This document shows positions 48,574-60,730 of a stretch of 64,000 nucleotides of DNA, piece after piece. The notes under the pieces were generated by a model. That model was not told the DNA's origin and ran no database searches. It saw only the letters and a list, made by a program, of their open reading frames with translations. Numbering within the stretch: the first letter of the stretch is position 1; every line of letters starts with the position of its first letter. The position numbers and the translations under genes are program-made. The stretch lies in the NCBI GenBank assembly GCA_965153455.1, contig OZ234500.1, forward strand, positions 17,173,579-17,237,578. Reading direction: 5' to 3'. The DNA is from Sphagnum compactum (lineage: Eukaryota > Bryophyta > Sphagnopsida > Sphagnales).

Positions 48574-50921
48574 CTACCTCGTTGGTTTGGTGAGGCCGCA
48601 GCCCAAGGTCTGGGAAGGGATGTGAGGAAGCTTGTGGATGCCCTCAGCAAACACAGTACTCATGCCAACAAAGAGATGAGGCTCCACATGGCAATGGAAA
48701 GGCCAGACACCTGGGTTGTCAGCAATGAACCTGATGGCAACCCAGCCATAAGGAAAGACAGCAACCGTGTTGCGGAGTGGTGGATTCACAAGATTGTAAG
48801 TTTTGGTCGAATTTGTTGGATTGAAAACTCCTTCTCCATACGCAAGCACCCAGAAGTCGTGTCCATGGAAATGCCAGGGATGGATCTCACTGTTGTTGGG
48901 TACCAAGGTGTTGGTGTTTTGGAGCACGATGTCTACCACTTCTCCCAACTTGGAGACATAGACACCATTTCCCAGACTTGCATGTGTGGTGTTGGGATTT
49001 GGAGTTGCAAAGATGTCAAAGTGCTTGTTGTTGGTGTATTGAGGAGGTCTTCGTGGTGGTGGAGTTTGATCGAAGGCATTCCAGAGCTTGAACTTGAAAG
49101 CTGCGAGGAGAGGAGTTGCAGATGGGACTTGAGAGATGTTATTCACAGCCCATCTGGTATATCCATTGATGATGTTCTGGGTCATCAAGAAGATGAGCAA
49201 TTTGTGTGATGTTGTGGGTGGAGCGGATTCCAATCCCTTCTTGGCAGAGTATTTCTGTGCTTGTGCCAGACTCACTGCAAAGTCATTCCAAACAGGACCC
49301 ATGGGCGCTGGAGTTGGAGGCAGGAGAAGCTCGGAGTTGGGCAGGTATTGCAGGATGGCAAGTCCTGTGGGGGTTGCAGGCTTTCTTCCTCTCACATTCA
49401 CACCCACCCAATAGTTCCGAGTTGGATCTTGGTTTGCTGTGAGGAGCACGGAATAGGATTGCCCACTGTAGACGTCTAGATTGTCCACCACAAACGGCTC
49501 GACGTAGCGCCCGTCAGCTGCCACTACTGTCAAGTTATGGTTCTGTAGCAGATCGTCAAACAGGACAACAGCACACTGTCAAGAAAGACCGTGAAGCTCC
49601 GCTCGAGAACCAAGAGTTTTGCAGTCCGAGAATGCTTTTCTGAGTCCTGGAAGAGCACAGTTCCGGAGGATTGAGAATGGGTTTACCTCGATCTTGAAGT
49701 TGAGGGAAGAGAGTGTAGCCATGCTGCCGATGCGCAAGCGGTAGGTCTTCCCAGGCTGCACAGGCAACACGAAAGGTGCGCAGGCGGGGTTTGTGGCATT
49801 GCACTGCAAACAATCTGGCGATGAGCTTGCTGCAGACCCGCCGGGAGGCAGGTCTAGCGAGCAATTGTACTTCCCACGCCCCTGGATCAGCAGCGACTGT
49901 ATGGATGCAGCAGGTGGACCAATCCATACAACAACCGCAAAACAGAAACCCACAAAGATCAGAAGAGACCGGGAAGAGCAGACTCGAGGAGGAGCAGCAG
50001 CGACACAACACCAATCCAAAACAACAACAGCAGCAGCAGCTCCGGGAAGAGAGAAGAAAGAGTCTCTCTGGAATCTGAGAAGGGGTAGTGATCGGAGGAG
50101 GGAAGAAGGGAGTCCAAGCAAGCAAGCAAGGAACCGACCTGTGGCTCTCCGACAAACTGGAAGGGGATGCTGGACAAGCCCAGCTCTTGCTGGTAGATGG
50201 ACTTGTGATACCAGTCACTGAGCAGCACGCTGAGATCACCACCATCATAGGAGAAGGGCTCCGTCTTCCCTGGAGGCAAGCTCACAATCAGCGAGCCAAA
50301 CAGGCCGGCTGCTCGTTGCATGGCCAGATGCCCATGGTAGAAATACGTCCCAGCCTGCAAGGCTCAAACAAGCAAGCAAGCAAGCAATCAGGCAAGACCT
50401 ATGAGCTCAGTTTCTTCCATTTACAGCGCAAAGATCATGTGCAAAGCTGAGAAGGAAACACATTGGGAAGCAGCAGCAGCAGCAAGCAGGCAGAGATCTG
50501 AGAAAGATGTCGTGCGAGAATGCTTTACCCTATCGACAACGAACTTGTAGGTGAAAGTCTCGCCGGGGTTGATGGGACACTGAGAAAAGAACGCAGAGCC
50601 ATCGTAGAAAGGAGTCCCTCGCTGACGGATGCCATGCCAGTGAATGCTTGCTCCCTCTGTGGGAAGATTGTTCTTCAACTTCACCACCAAGGTGTCTCCC
50701 TCTACTGCGTGAATGGTGGGCGATGGGAATTGCCCATTGATCGCAATCACCGTCTTCTCCACACAATCAGGCGCCGCTGCAAGGTAACCTACTTCCCAAT
50801 CGTATTCCAAAACAGCTGCTTCTGCTCGCGAGTCTCTTCCACCTGCTGCTGCTGCCAGCAACACCACTACTAGGACGCGTAATCTGATCAGCAACAAGCT
50901 TCGCAAGTCTTGCTGCTGCAT
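48574..50921 (-). CDS. AO: L-ascorbate oxidase (multicopper oxidase)
   Basis: Secreted blue copper oxidase that oxidises apoplastic ascorbate while reducing oxygen to water. Predicted exons on the minus strand, 5' to 3': 50921-50529, 50354-50139, 49896-49687 and 49542-48574. They sum to 1788 nt, one frame of 595 residues, all junctions in phase 0 with GT-AG introns. The N-terminus is a signal peptide ([20 protein letters not shown]). Copper-binding motifs are complete: SIHWHGIRQ and YFYHGH in domain 1, and [13 protein letters not shown] plus [12 protein letters not shown] in domain 3, the latter including the type 1 cysteine and axial methionine. Other family text: [58 protein letters not shown] and ALGCGLTK-like TLGCGLTK at the end. 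I chose ATG 50,921 because it begins the signal peptide; an upstream ATG at 51,053 would add a charged leader. It could instead be annotated as a laccase-like oxidase, but the C-terminus fits ascorbate oxidase. Confidence 0.94.
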
Positions 50922-51300
50922 GATCTTGGAGCTTAGATTCTCCTCTACTACCTTCAAACAAACTCTATTTTTCTTTTTCTTTGCTTGCTTTGTGTGGGTG
51001 CGGGGCAAAGCTGAAGTGAAATCTCGCTGGTTTCTCAACAGAATTTCGTGCACTACAACTGCGAAAGTGCGATCATCTCCTCATAAAACTTGGGATTCTT
51101 TTGGTACAGGGAATGGGATAGCAAAGCAAATCGGCACCGAGGAGGTGATCACTCTGAAAATTGTTGATTGGGATAGAAGAGTTCTTCTTGGCACTGAGGA
51201 GTTTTGCAGCGGTTGTCAGCTTTATTGCCGGGTTGCGAGCGGGGGCGGGGGCGGGGGAATGGGGAAGCTGGAACTCGCTTAATAAGTCACGCGGCAAGTC
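50922..51300 (-). promoter_or_regulatory. presumed promoter/5' leader of the ascorbate oxidase gene
   Basis: Directly upstream of the ascorbate oxidase start on the minus strand. It contains a GC-rich patch at about 51,238-51,257 (gcgggggcgggggcggggg on the plus strand), unusual in this AT-rich window. No TATA box stands out. Function inferred from position only. Confidence 0.35.
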
Positions 51301-52079
51301 TCTCGGAGGGAAGGAATGAAAAGGGATTTCGGTAGTTGTCGGAGACCTTCAAACAGTTTCTTACATCCAGTATGCTCTTTCTTGCCTTCTTCCGGTCCCT
51401 TTTCGTGTGCTAATGTCCTCGCTTCTTCTGAGCAGTTGAGCGTTCCGGAAATCCCTGGACCTGGGGTTGAAAAACAAGGATCCTTGACCCAAAAAGAACA
51501 AAACATACTCCAGCAAAGTTTGGTCCAAGTACATTCTTGCAATCGGTACACGGTATAACTTATCATGCCAGCCAGCCAGCGAGCAATCGATGCTATGGAC
51601 CCACCATCAACCCCATTGAGCTCCTCAAGTCAATGGAAAACACAAATCCAAAAAACAAAACAAAAGAACACAAGATCATCATCAATCAGCAAACAAAACA
51701 AAAAAAGGAAACAAACAAACAACGATGCTGCTGCTGCTGCCCATTTGCAGCTCCGGAGATCATGGAAATGCAAAACTTCCACGAACTTTGCTGCAGATTT
51801 TCTTCCCTGAATTCTAAGTTAAACCCAAATGGTTAGAAACTACTTGTCTGCTGCCAGGTCCAACTTCTGCTTCTGCTTCTTCTTCTTCTTCTTCTTCTTC
51901 TCACTCAATTTCAAGGATTTTGATTAGGGTTTCTATAATTAGGGTTTCTCTGAGAATTTCTTCCACAATTCAGTTTTGGGTTTCTTTCTTCACCAAATCA
52001 ATGGGTCCACCAGTGTTGTGTTTTTAGTCTTCACACTTGCCTTGAACACTTCAGCAACAACATCACAAGAAGATAATCA
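51301..52079. other. intergenic with simple repeats
   Basis: Holds an A-rich tract (51,640-51,725), a (CTG)n cluster (51,727-51,740) and a (CTT)n run (about 51,870-51,901). No gene recognised. Confidence 0.45.
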
Positions 52080-52600
52080 GTGCTGAACATTCCAGCAACG
52101 ACATCCCAAGAAGATCTTCATTGCTGCTTCTCCTCCACTTGATTAAGCTCTAATTGGGATCTGATTAAGCACCAAATCATCTAATTACAGGATTTAGTAA
52201 TTGATCCTTTCATGTTGACCTGGTTGCAGAAACAAAACCAAATCTTCAGTGCTGAATTTGCAGCAACAACATCACAACAAGATCTTCATTTGCTGCTTCT
52301 GTTGCTGCTCCTCCACTTGATTAAGCTCTAACTGAGATCTGATTAAGCACTAAATCATCTAACTACAGGATTTAGTAATTGATCCTTTCATGTTGATCTG
52401 GTTGCAGAAACAAAACCAAATCTTCAGTACTGAACATTGCAGCAACAACATCACAACAAGATCTTCATTTGCTGCTTCTGTTGCTGCTCCTCTACTTGAT
52501 TAAGCTCTAATTGGGATCTGATTAAGCACCTAACTACAGGATTTATGTACAAAGGGTTAATTAATCCTCTACTTGATTAAGCTCTAATTAAGCACTACAT
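52080..52600. repeat. tandem repeat of about 180 bp, 3 copies
   Basis: gcaacaacatcacaacaaga and the following cttcatttgctgcttctgtt, ttgattaagctctaa, ctgattaagca and ggatttagtaattgatcctt phrases recur in order with copies starting near 52,094, 52,258 and 52,440. The first copy is more diverged (gacatcccaagaagatcttc) and the last is truncated by a deletion. Confidence 0.85.
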
Positions 52601-53925
52601 CAGTCTCTCTAATTCCTGGAGTTGGTAATTTGATTCTTTCATGTTCAAGTGGTGACTTTCTTACCATGGTTGGGTTTAGGGTTTAGGGCCTATAATAGAA
52701 TATCTTAGAACATCTAGCATTTCTTTGTGGTGATTTGAACTCTCAACCACTTGGAAATTGAGATCATCCCCCCCCCTCACCCTCCCCCTCCCCCTCTCTT
52801 TTCCTACATAGATAGTTGTTTAATTTAATTGTTTGATTGAACCCATGAGCTCTATTATAGTTGGTTTTTCATCATGCAAATAGCAAAATCGAACGGTAAG
52901 AATGGTTGTGACTTTGTGGGGATTTGAACTCACAACCACTTCCTAAGGTGACAAAACCTCGACCTCGTTGATTTTTTTTTCCTAATCGGCTTAATTCGAA
53001 ACCTCCAATTTGGAAATGGGTCCTTCACTTATGACCATAGCCAACACCCTACCCTAGTTAGTTCCCTTGGCAAAACCTTTTGGCAAGGTTTCATGTTTGA
53101 TCCTCAAGTATGGACGCGGTGGTTTTTGAAAGGCCATTTGACCGTAGTTAGGTTGTTTGTAGCATCTATAGCACGGACCAAAAGGTGGATTGAATCAACA
53201 TGGATTTTATTGCACTCAATCACTCCCCATTGCGTAGGCGACTTATTGGCCTTGAGGATTAAAAGAATGAGATGAGCCTTCATGAGGTAGTGCCCAATGA
53301 TGATGATGAACGACTTGGGTTGAATTTTTGAGCAATGGCTTGAAAGCTTTAGCAACTTAGAGATTGTAGATTTGACCATAAATACTAAATTATCCCAATC
53401 TTGCTCATTTTTCATGATTTTTGTTTTTCAGATACGTAAATTTTGGAACTTGCCTAAGAGTAAGTCCCACCCGACAACTTGGGCATAATGGACTATTCTA
53501 AATAATAAATTTGAATGAAGTTCATGCTTTAAATAGCGTAAAATTGAGTTTGGATTTTGGACCTCTTTTTAGGAAGACTCTTGACAAGAGTAGCTCAATA
53601 TTAAGCCTTGAACCCATGGTTATGAATGCACACTTTGAAACTTATGAAAGCAATGTAATGAAGGAAGAAATTATTAGCCGCCCACTAGAGTCTATTATAA
53701 AGCCCAAAATAGACAAGTTTATTATTATGACCAAATCAAAGAGTTGGTGTTTTCATGTTTTATAAAAGCCAAGCCATTCAACTTCTTCCTATTATTGATT
53801 CGGTTTTCATATCTTCTCCTTAAGAAATTAGGAGTTGAATCAAAGTGTGAAAGTGGATTTTAAGTTGTTCCCTTTCAAGAATATAAGTAATGTGCGTACG
53901 TGGTTTGGTGTAATCGATTCAACAA
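52601..53925. other. intergenic, no gene seen
   Basis: A C-rich pyrimidine tract lies at about 52,768-52,800. The open frames at 53,093-53,275, 53,104-53,415 and 53,511-53,765 have no recognisable family. Confidence 0.4.
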
Positions 53926-54140
53926 CATTAAAGCTGCCAACATACGTGATTTTGCTTCTCAAGTTGAATCACAAGATGCCATTCAACAACATAAAAGCCG
54001 CCAACATACATGATTTTGCTTCTCAAGTTGATGACAAGATGCAATTTGAAACCATTGTGCAAACTCGGTGTAATCGATTCAATAACATAAAGCTGCCGAC
54101 ACACATGATTTTGCTTCTCAAGTTGATTACAAGATGCATT
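53926..54140. repeat. diverged tandem repeat, 3 copies
   Basis: The phrase tgattttgcttctcaagttg occurs at about 53,947, 54,010 and 54,107, each preceded by attcaacaacataaagctgc-like sequence and followed by acaagatgc. Spacing is about 63 and 97 bp. Confidence 0.8.
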
Positions 54141-54969
54141 TTGAATTTTTGCAAGAGTATACCCTAATTCCGAGTCACCTTCAACAAGTTGATGTTTGTC
54201 AAACAATTGATTAATTTTGAAGATTCCATGTCGAAAACAATGTAGAATTTCTCAATATCCTAAAAGATTCTTTATTTTATTTCACAAAAAATATTTTTTT
54301 TTGAAAAAAAAAAATGTAAAAATGATTTCTACATTCTTTACAAATAATATAATTAGTGTCCAAGCTTAACAAGGTACTACGGTGATTGATCAAACCACAA
54401 AACCTTTTCTCATGAACATCCCAACCATCCATCTCGCTTGAAACACAACCCTCTCCTCCCTCCCCCACTCCTCACACATCCAAAAACCCTAAACAAAACT
54501 ATATATTACTTATTTATTTATTTATTTTTATTTTTTTGTGAAAGAACCAAAAGTTAAGCTAAAGGTGAAAACTCCTCTCATCCTAAATAAAATATAGAGT
54601 CAAATAGGTGGGATATGCTCAAGTTTCTCTTCGCAATGGATTCCTTCCATTTGTGCCCAATAATAATAATAATAATAAATTAAATTAAAAATTGCGCACC
54701 ACCTTATGAAGGCTCATCTCTTCAATTATCAAGGCCAATAAATTAAAAAAATTAAAAATGGCCAAAAAATCCCTCCATATACGTGACAAATTTGGTTTCC
54801 TAGTAATACTTACAAGTTTGGTGCCTTTATAGATAACATTATTTATCTTCCCTCAAATTTGGATTTTCTTATTCTCACACACTTTTGGACTTGAAAGACA
54901 AAAATTTGGATTTTCTCACTCTCACACACTTTTGGTCTAAGACAAGAGTAATTTGCTTAGGACACTAAT
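54141..54969. other. AT-rich intergenic, no gene seen
   Basis: Contains a tttatttattta patch (54,512-54,528), an (AAT)n run at about 54,660-54,679, and two copies of ggattttct(t/c)a..ctctcacacacttttgg near 54,860 and 54,912. Confidence 0.45.
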
Positions 54970-55110
54970 GGTGCATTCACACTTGATGTTAAGTCAGTGT
55001 CGAATGAAAATCTAGGTGGCATCCTAGGTGGCACCTGATGTTAAATGGTTGGCCTGGTGTTAGGGGACGGACTCAACACTAGAGTCCCTAACACCAAGTG
55101 TGAACACACC
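54970..55110. mobile_element. MITE-like element with terminal inverted repeats (copy 2)
   Basis: Left end ggtgcattcacacttgatgt; the right end, read as reverse complement, is ggtgtgttcacacttggtgt. The 141-bp element shares terminal and subterminal sequence (ctaggtggcatcctaggtgg) with the longer copy at 1842-2062. No coding capacity; no certain target-site duplication. Confidence 0.72.
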
Positions 55111-55665
55111 TTAAGTAATAAGTATAGGCCAAGAGAGTTTGGTTTTGCAAGAGACAAAGTAAATTGCCTAGGACACCCAAATATGGTCCAAAAAAACCCC
55201 CACCTGGATGGATGAGACTTTGGATGGATGAGACTTTATTAGATGGTCTTCCCTCAACTTGGATTTTCACACACACACACTCTCTCTCTCTTTGGTATTG
55301 TAAATTGAAAGTATCAGTGTTCTTTTGTTTAGGAATTTTTTGTTTGTAACCAAAGTGATGGTCATCCGTAGGTGGATGTAGAAAAAGTGGCAATTGTCCT
55401 TAGGAAGATCTAGCCAAATATGGCTATAAAACAGATATGAAATGCAAATCTTTTTTTATCATCCTTTTATATTTTTGGCTACGCACTTTAAACCAAATAT
55501 AAAAAACTGGCAAATTCTTACTAATTCTTTTCCCCCTCAATTCTGGCAATTAAGCACCTTCAAAACCACTTCTTTTTTGAGTTTTTAAATGAATCTCACT
55601 TTTTGGCGAAAACTTTTTCCAATCAAAAAAAAAAAGGCTGCAAGCTAATATAGCCCCTCAAAACC
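55111..55665. other. intergenic, no gene seen
   Basis: Holds two ggatggatgagacttt copies near 55,205-55,240, an (AC)n/(TC)n run at about 55,271-55,292, and otherwise AT-rich sequence. Confidence 0.45.
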
Positions 55666-55700
55666 CTGGATGGATGGATGGATGGATGGATGGATGAGAC
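55666..55700. repeat. (GGAT)n microsatellite
   Basis: ggatggatggatggatggat continues for about eight units and ends in gagactttt, the same flank as the short GGAT copies near 55,200-55,240, so the two loci are related. Confidence 0.85.
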
Positions 55701-57475
55701 TTTTTTAGAAAAATCATCAGGTCACTAAGGCCAAAACAGCGTAATATATTCATGTGCCGACACTTTGGATATTATTTTTTTATTTACATTTTGTTCGGCC
55801 TCCTTTCACGTTTTTATCCGTCGGAATGGACTTTATATGGTCACCGGATCAACCATTTGGTCAAGCATTTCTCTCAAAGTGTGGGTGGTAAGTGTCCCGA
55901 AACTGACTCGTTTCGCATTCTTTTTTTTTGTTCCTAAAGGAAAAAATACGGCGCGTTCAAACTTTTTTATATTTATTTGCCGCAAAAATCAACTTGTTTC
56001 ACACTCTTTTTGTATCTAAAAAAGGAAAGAGTGTTAGTGTGTGTGTGGAACTCCTCACCTTCCGTACACGTCATTTGATTCGAAAAACAATTGCTACGAA
56101 CTCGATGGAACAATTGCTACGAACTCAACTTCCGTCGTCTTTCTTTGACCATTTCTGCCATCCCCGATGATCTGTGCTATTAGTGTACTTGTCGGCTCGG
56201 GTCCCCACTTTACAGCTAATTCTTTTTTTTCCCGCACCCATCATTTCCTTTGACGAGCGTAAAATTTGACATTTTGTTTGTTCGGTTGTGTTGTCCCCGT
56301 CCGAACCCCAGCCCCCCAACCCCCCTAAACATCCCGCAAACCAGAATAAATTTTTTTTGGATTCCGATTCACCGGATCCCACGATCATCCGGTTTTTTTT
56401 TTTTAAACCCAGTTCCAGAAATCAGACCCCGGTTCTGGTTCCGTTTTTACTACCCGGAACTGGAACCGGCGGTTCTAACTTCCGAACCGGGGTAACCGTC
56501 TAACCATGGTTGTATACGTAACCCCAGTACTTGGTATACCTAATAATCACAATTTTGCAACTGATTCCACCTACTCTGAAAAATTACTTAGGGTTTGAAT
56601 AAGAAGGAGCAAAATGCTTGCAAGTATTATTGGCTATAAACTGTCCCATTTTATTTTATTTTATTTTTAAAATGCTAAAGCCAATATTGAAGATACACAA
56701 AGAACTGCAAAAAGAAGGGTGTCCAAAAGAAAAAAAAAAAGAAAAAGAATAGAAAATGGAATTCGCAAATATTGTACCCAATTATGGTACCCATATTAAT
56801 CCATTTTATTTTTGAAAATAGTATTCCAATGTAAAAAAGTTCCAAAAGGTTTTTTTTTCTTAAAAAGGGAAAATATGTCCAAGTGTGGTACATATTTACA
56901 TACACTAATCCTGTGTTGTGAAATACTCATAATACTAATGCCAAAATACCTAAAAGGAGGAAAAGGAAAATGTTGTGAAAATGAAGGAGTTGCAAGAAGA
57001 ATGCTCAAGGTTTTTTATTTTAATTTTCTTTTTTAAATTATTATTATTATTATTATTTATTTTATGTTATTTTTGTATACATTCTTTGAAGAATGCTCAA
57101 AGATGTATACAAGTAAGGCCCAAAGTATAATGATCCATCTTTTGAAGCATTTATATGAATGCCAACATACCTGGTAGAACAAAAAGAAAGGCCAAAAGAA
57201 AAGGGTGTGCAATTATGCTCAAGTATGATACTTTACAATTATGTATCTTTTGAAGTGTTTATGCTAATGTCAGAAATTTTAACCACAAAATAACAAAAAG
57301 AAAAATGCCTAAACACACACAAAAGGGTATACAATTATACCCAAGTATGGTACCCATAAAAGATAAATGATGCTCATCCATCCTTCTAATGAAGTTATCT
57401 CAACTTAATGTTTAAAGTAGTCCTTAATTAAAGACAAAACTAAAAGAAGTGCCCTAAAAACATCGATGCCAGAGC
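55701..57475. other. intergenic with dispersed ggaaccag-type repeat
   Basis: Near 56,405-56,510 the sequence is built from ggttctggttccg, ggaactggaaccggcggttc and similar phrases, related to 21,940-22,290. The rest is AT-rich with long T and A runs. No gene is supported. Confidence 0.45.
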
Positions 57476-58235
57476 GAACCAACGGCTAAAAATGCACCAC
57501 GAGGGATGGATGGATAGTGGTTGGATAGAAAACACTTTTTCATTGGTTTCAAGTTCCCTCGCTAACTACAATGGTTAGGTTGGATGGTTAGGTTGGATAC
57601 TTGTTAATACTACTTAACAACTAACAACCCAATAGCCCATTCCTACATGCTAACCATGTACATGCATATATACTTACCCACTAGTCACCTATTTCCTTAC
57701 CTAACTACATTACATAGGCTAGTTTTTTAGGATAGTTTATTGAGCATGAAACCCTAACATCAGTTCAATTGGGGTTCATCCACAATTGAGTCATACTAAC
57801 AGGCTTCCAATGGATGGTGGTTCACTCTTGGCCCCAATACCAAAATGGTTGTCTCGGGAAGAGGATGCCAAAGTGAACAACCAACCCATAAACGATGGAT
57901 GGTGTATGGATAGGAAACGTATCTTCATTGTATCCATGTCCCATAGCTAACCACAATGGTTAGTTATGTATTAAACATTTACATGTGTTTTACCCACTTA
58001 GTAGGTCGTCACCGAGTGCCTTACCTACATACATACAAACATATCACGGTACCCACTTACATTATCTACTTACTAACCCATTTACATAGATAGTTACTAG
58101 TTACCCAAGGAGTTTGAGGTAGAAGTAGGAGGGTTTACAACATAGGTTACCAAGGTGGAACCTTGGTAAACTCAATTGTGGAGTATGGATGAAACACAAT
58201 GGAGTCATAATATGGGTTTCCAATGGATGATGCTC
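57476..58235. repeat. diverged direct duplication with offset about 400 bp
   Basis: gatgccagagcgaacc near 57,463-57,480, ggatggatagtggttggata, gctaactacaatggttaggt and the later gagtcatactaacaggcttccaatggatgg each have a partner about 400 bp downstream (gatgccaaagtgaac near 57,867; ggtgtatggatag; gctaaccacaatggttagtt; gagtcataatatgggtttcc near 58,201). Sequence between the anchors includes CTAC/TTAC-type microsatellite relics. Confidence 0.65.
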
Positions 58236-59262
58236 TCATTGGTGTGGGGACACATCATCGGAAGGAACGGGGAGGGGTTGGGACTCAAGCGGACGAAGGA
58301 GGTGGATGTAAAGTCAATGTTACCATTAAAAAAAAAGCAACAATAAAATAATCGTCCTATATAAACACATGTATAAGGACAATCATGATTCATGAAAAAT
58401 AATAATAATAAATAATAAATTCCGTCTATAAAGGAAGGTTGTTTGTTTGTCATGTTGAGATCTTTCAAACCACGATCTCCCTCGCTTCCCCCTTCCTCTC
58501 CCCCTTCCTCCCCCGCGCATTGGTGCTATCGAGGAAAGCTCTCAACGCGTAGAGTTGCATTAAAGTAATTTCATAATGTTTAAAGCTAAGATGCAAAAGT
58601 TATTGAATATTGAACAATTTTGTCATTGAAAATTCAATAAAATCATAATGCAATTTTGGTCTCGTTGGAACGTGCTCAATGAATATGATTTGACGAAGTG
58701 GTTTTGTAATTTTCTTAAGGTATGAGAGAGATTGAAATTTGAGTAATTTTCATCATTAAAAATTCCAACAAAAAAAAATTCGAGATTCAACTAGTTGACG
58801 CTTTTGTTACCATTGGAAAACTCTCGACGAGTGAGGGTGCACAAAGGTGCTTTCGCACCGGGTAGACCTATGGTGCGAGAGTTATCAAATACTAAACAAT
58901 TTTTTAATTAAAATTTTAATAAATTCAAAACTATAATTTTAGGGAGATCGAGGTACAATTTTGGTATTTTTCAAAAGTGCTCAATGGTTAGGATTTTATG
59001 GAGGTGCTTTCGTAATGGTTAGACCTTATGGTGCAAAAGTTATTGAATATTAAAACAATTTTATAATTCAAAATTTAATAAAATCACAACTATAATTTAG
59101 TGAAATTGGGATACGCTTTTGGTTTTTTTCAAAAGTGCTCAATTTGTTACAATTTTATGGAAGTGCTTTGATAATTTTTAGACCTAAGGCGTAAGACATG
59201 TTGAATTTGGAATAATTTTTGTCATCAAAAATTCAATAAAATTTCAAATTTGGTATAGAACT
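58236..59262. repeat. dispersed repeat passing into a diverged tandem array of about 155 bp
   Basis: 58,420-58,560 matches the fragment at 36,940-37,130. From about 58,560 a unit with caaaagttattgaatatt, caattttgtcattgaaaatt, caataaaatcataa, caattttggt, aaaagtgctcaat and tttatggaggtgctttcgta recurs near 58,590, 58,730, 58,870, 59,028 and 59,190. Copies are strongly diverged but keep order. Confidence 0.7.
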
Positions 59263-60418
59263 AGAACTGGAATTGAAACTGGCCACAAAACTTGTTTTAT
59301 ATAGGTTTCAGTTCTTTGCTTTTTTTCTTTTCATTTTTAAAAAAAAAATTCTTTTTGCCACAATTAAACATTAGACATATTGTTAGTTTGAGAGAAAATT
59401 CCAAGTATACATTTTTTTTAAATAATAAATTTTGGGCGGTAGGGGTGCAGGAATTGTATTGAAAATGTAGTTTGTTACTTTTAAATCCTTTGAACCAAAA
59501 TCAAATGTTCATTTTAATTTTTAAAAAGAGAAATGGGATATGGGTGTACTAACTTGAGCTCTACAATTCCTCTTTGAACTCTAGAGATAATCAAGCTATG
59601 TCTAAGGTATCTTAAAGCTTCTAATGTTTACCCTACCAAACCAAACACTATTTTCAAATCTCATCGTCTTCCTCATTTTATTGTCCATTTTGGGCAATTT
59701 TAATGACAATGAGTGCATCAATTGAAAATCCAAAGTACCTTTTTAAATACCAAAAACAACCAAGCTATGTTTAAGGATTTTAAGCTTTATGAAAGCTTAA
59801 GCATTTGAACACCAACCTACCTACCTCTACTATTGATTCTCATCAACGAATGTTACTCAATATGAATTACATAACTTAAGGTTGCAAAAACTAATGTTTC
59901 ATATTTTTTTATGGCCTATCGTCTAAGTCAATGGGCACATAAATTGAGAAACTTGACAAGTAAATGTTTATTTGTACCTCAAAAGCTCGTTGGGAGGATG
60001 GTCATTGTTTGTATTGATAATATTTCATATTGAACTTTTGATAAATACATTTGGAAAATTGAGATTGAAATTCAAGTTGTTCATTGTTTCTTAACAACTT
60101 ATATATATGTTTTTTCTTTCAATTTTTTTTCCTCTTAGAAATATTTCAAAACTTGAAAAATGCCATCTACCATGTCGATGAATGTGAAATGTCCTCATGA
60201 AATACTAAACTAATATTAGTAACGGCTCATATCAAGCTTCAAAAGTCACAATTATTAGTAGTAAGAAGTGATACACCAATGCTCAAGGTATTCTCATATG
60301 GGTATTTAATCTAAAAGGTTTTCGACCTACCAAGACACTCCTAGTAGGAGATCCCCCAAAATTTCATGTATATATATATATGGAGCCCATTAGTCTCTTT
60401 AAGATATGACACCCACCC
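59263..60418. other. AT-rich intergenic, no gene seen
   Basis: No credible open frame. (TA)n runs at about 60,102 and 60,370. Confidence 0.5.
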
Positions 60419-60730
60419 AACATTAGTTAGGACCCGTTTTGGCCGGTTATTGAGTTTTGACTTGGTTATCATCCAGGTAGGTTATTAGTCCTAAAACACT
60501 AATTTTTCTAAAACCCTAAACCCTAAAACCCCAAAATAAATTTACCCAAATTTTTAAAACCCAAATAATTCTATTCTAATCATCCCAAAATCGGAATTAT
60601 TTGGGTTTTAAAAAATTTCCTTAGGGTTTTGATTAGGGTACAACATTAGTTAGGACCGGTTTTGGCCGGTTATTGAGTTTTGACTTGGTTATCATCCAGG
60701 TAGGTTATTAGTCCTAAAAACACTAATTTT
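60419..60730. repeat. 89-bp direct repeats flanking a perfect-arm hairpin
   Basis: Two 89-bp copies, 60,419-60,507 and 60,642-60,730, begin aacattagttaggacc and end cactaatttt, differing at about two positions. Between them a hairpin has arms at 60,548-60,571 and 60,594-60,618 that pair over about 24 bp (core aaaacccaaataattc with gaattatttgggtttt) around a 22-nt loop. Outside the arms, telomere-like accctaaaccctaaaac and its approximate complement ttagggttttgattagggt extend the symmetry. Confidence 0.85.

Noticed and set aside
48517-49209. 230-codon plus-strand open frame
   Set aside because: It lies exactly antisense to the ascorbate oxidase last exon, whose minus-strand frame contains all copper-binding motifs; the plus frame has no family match.
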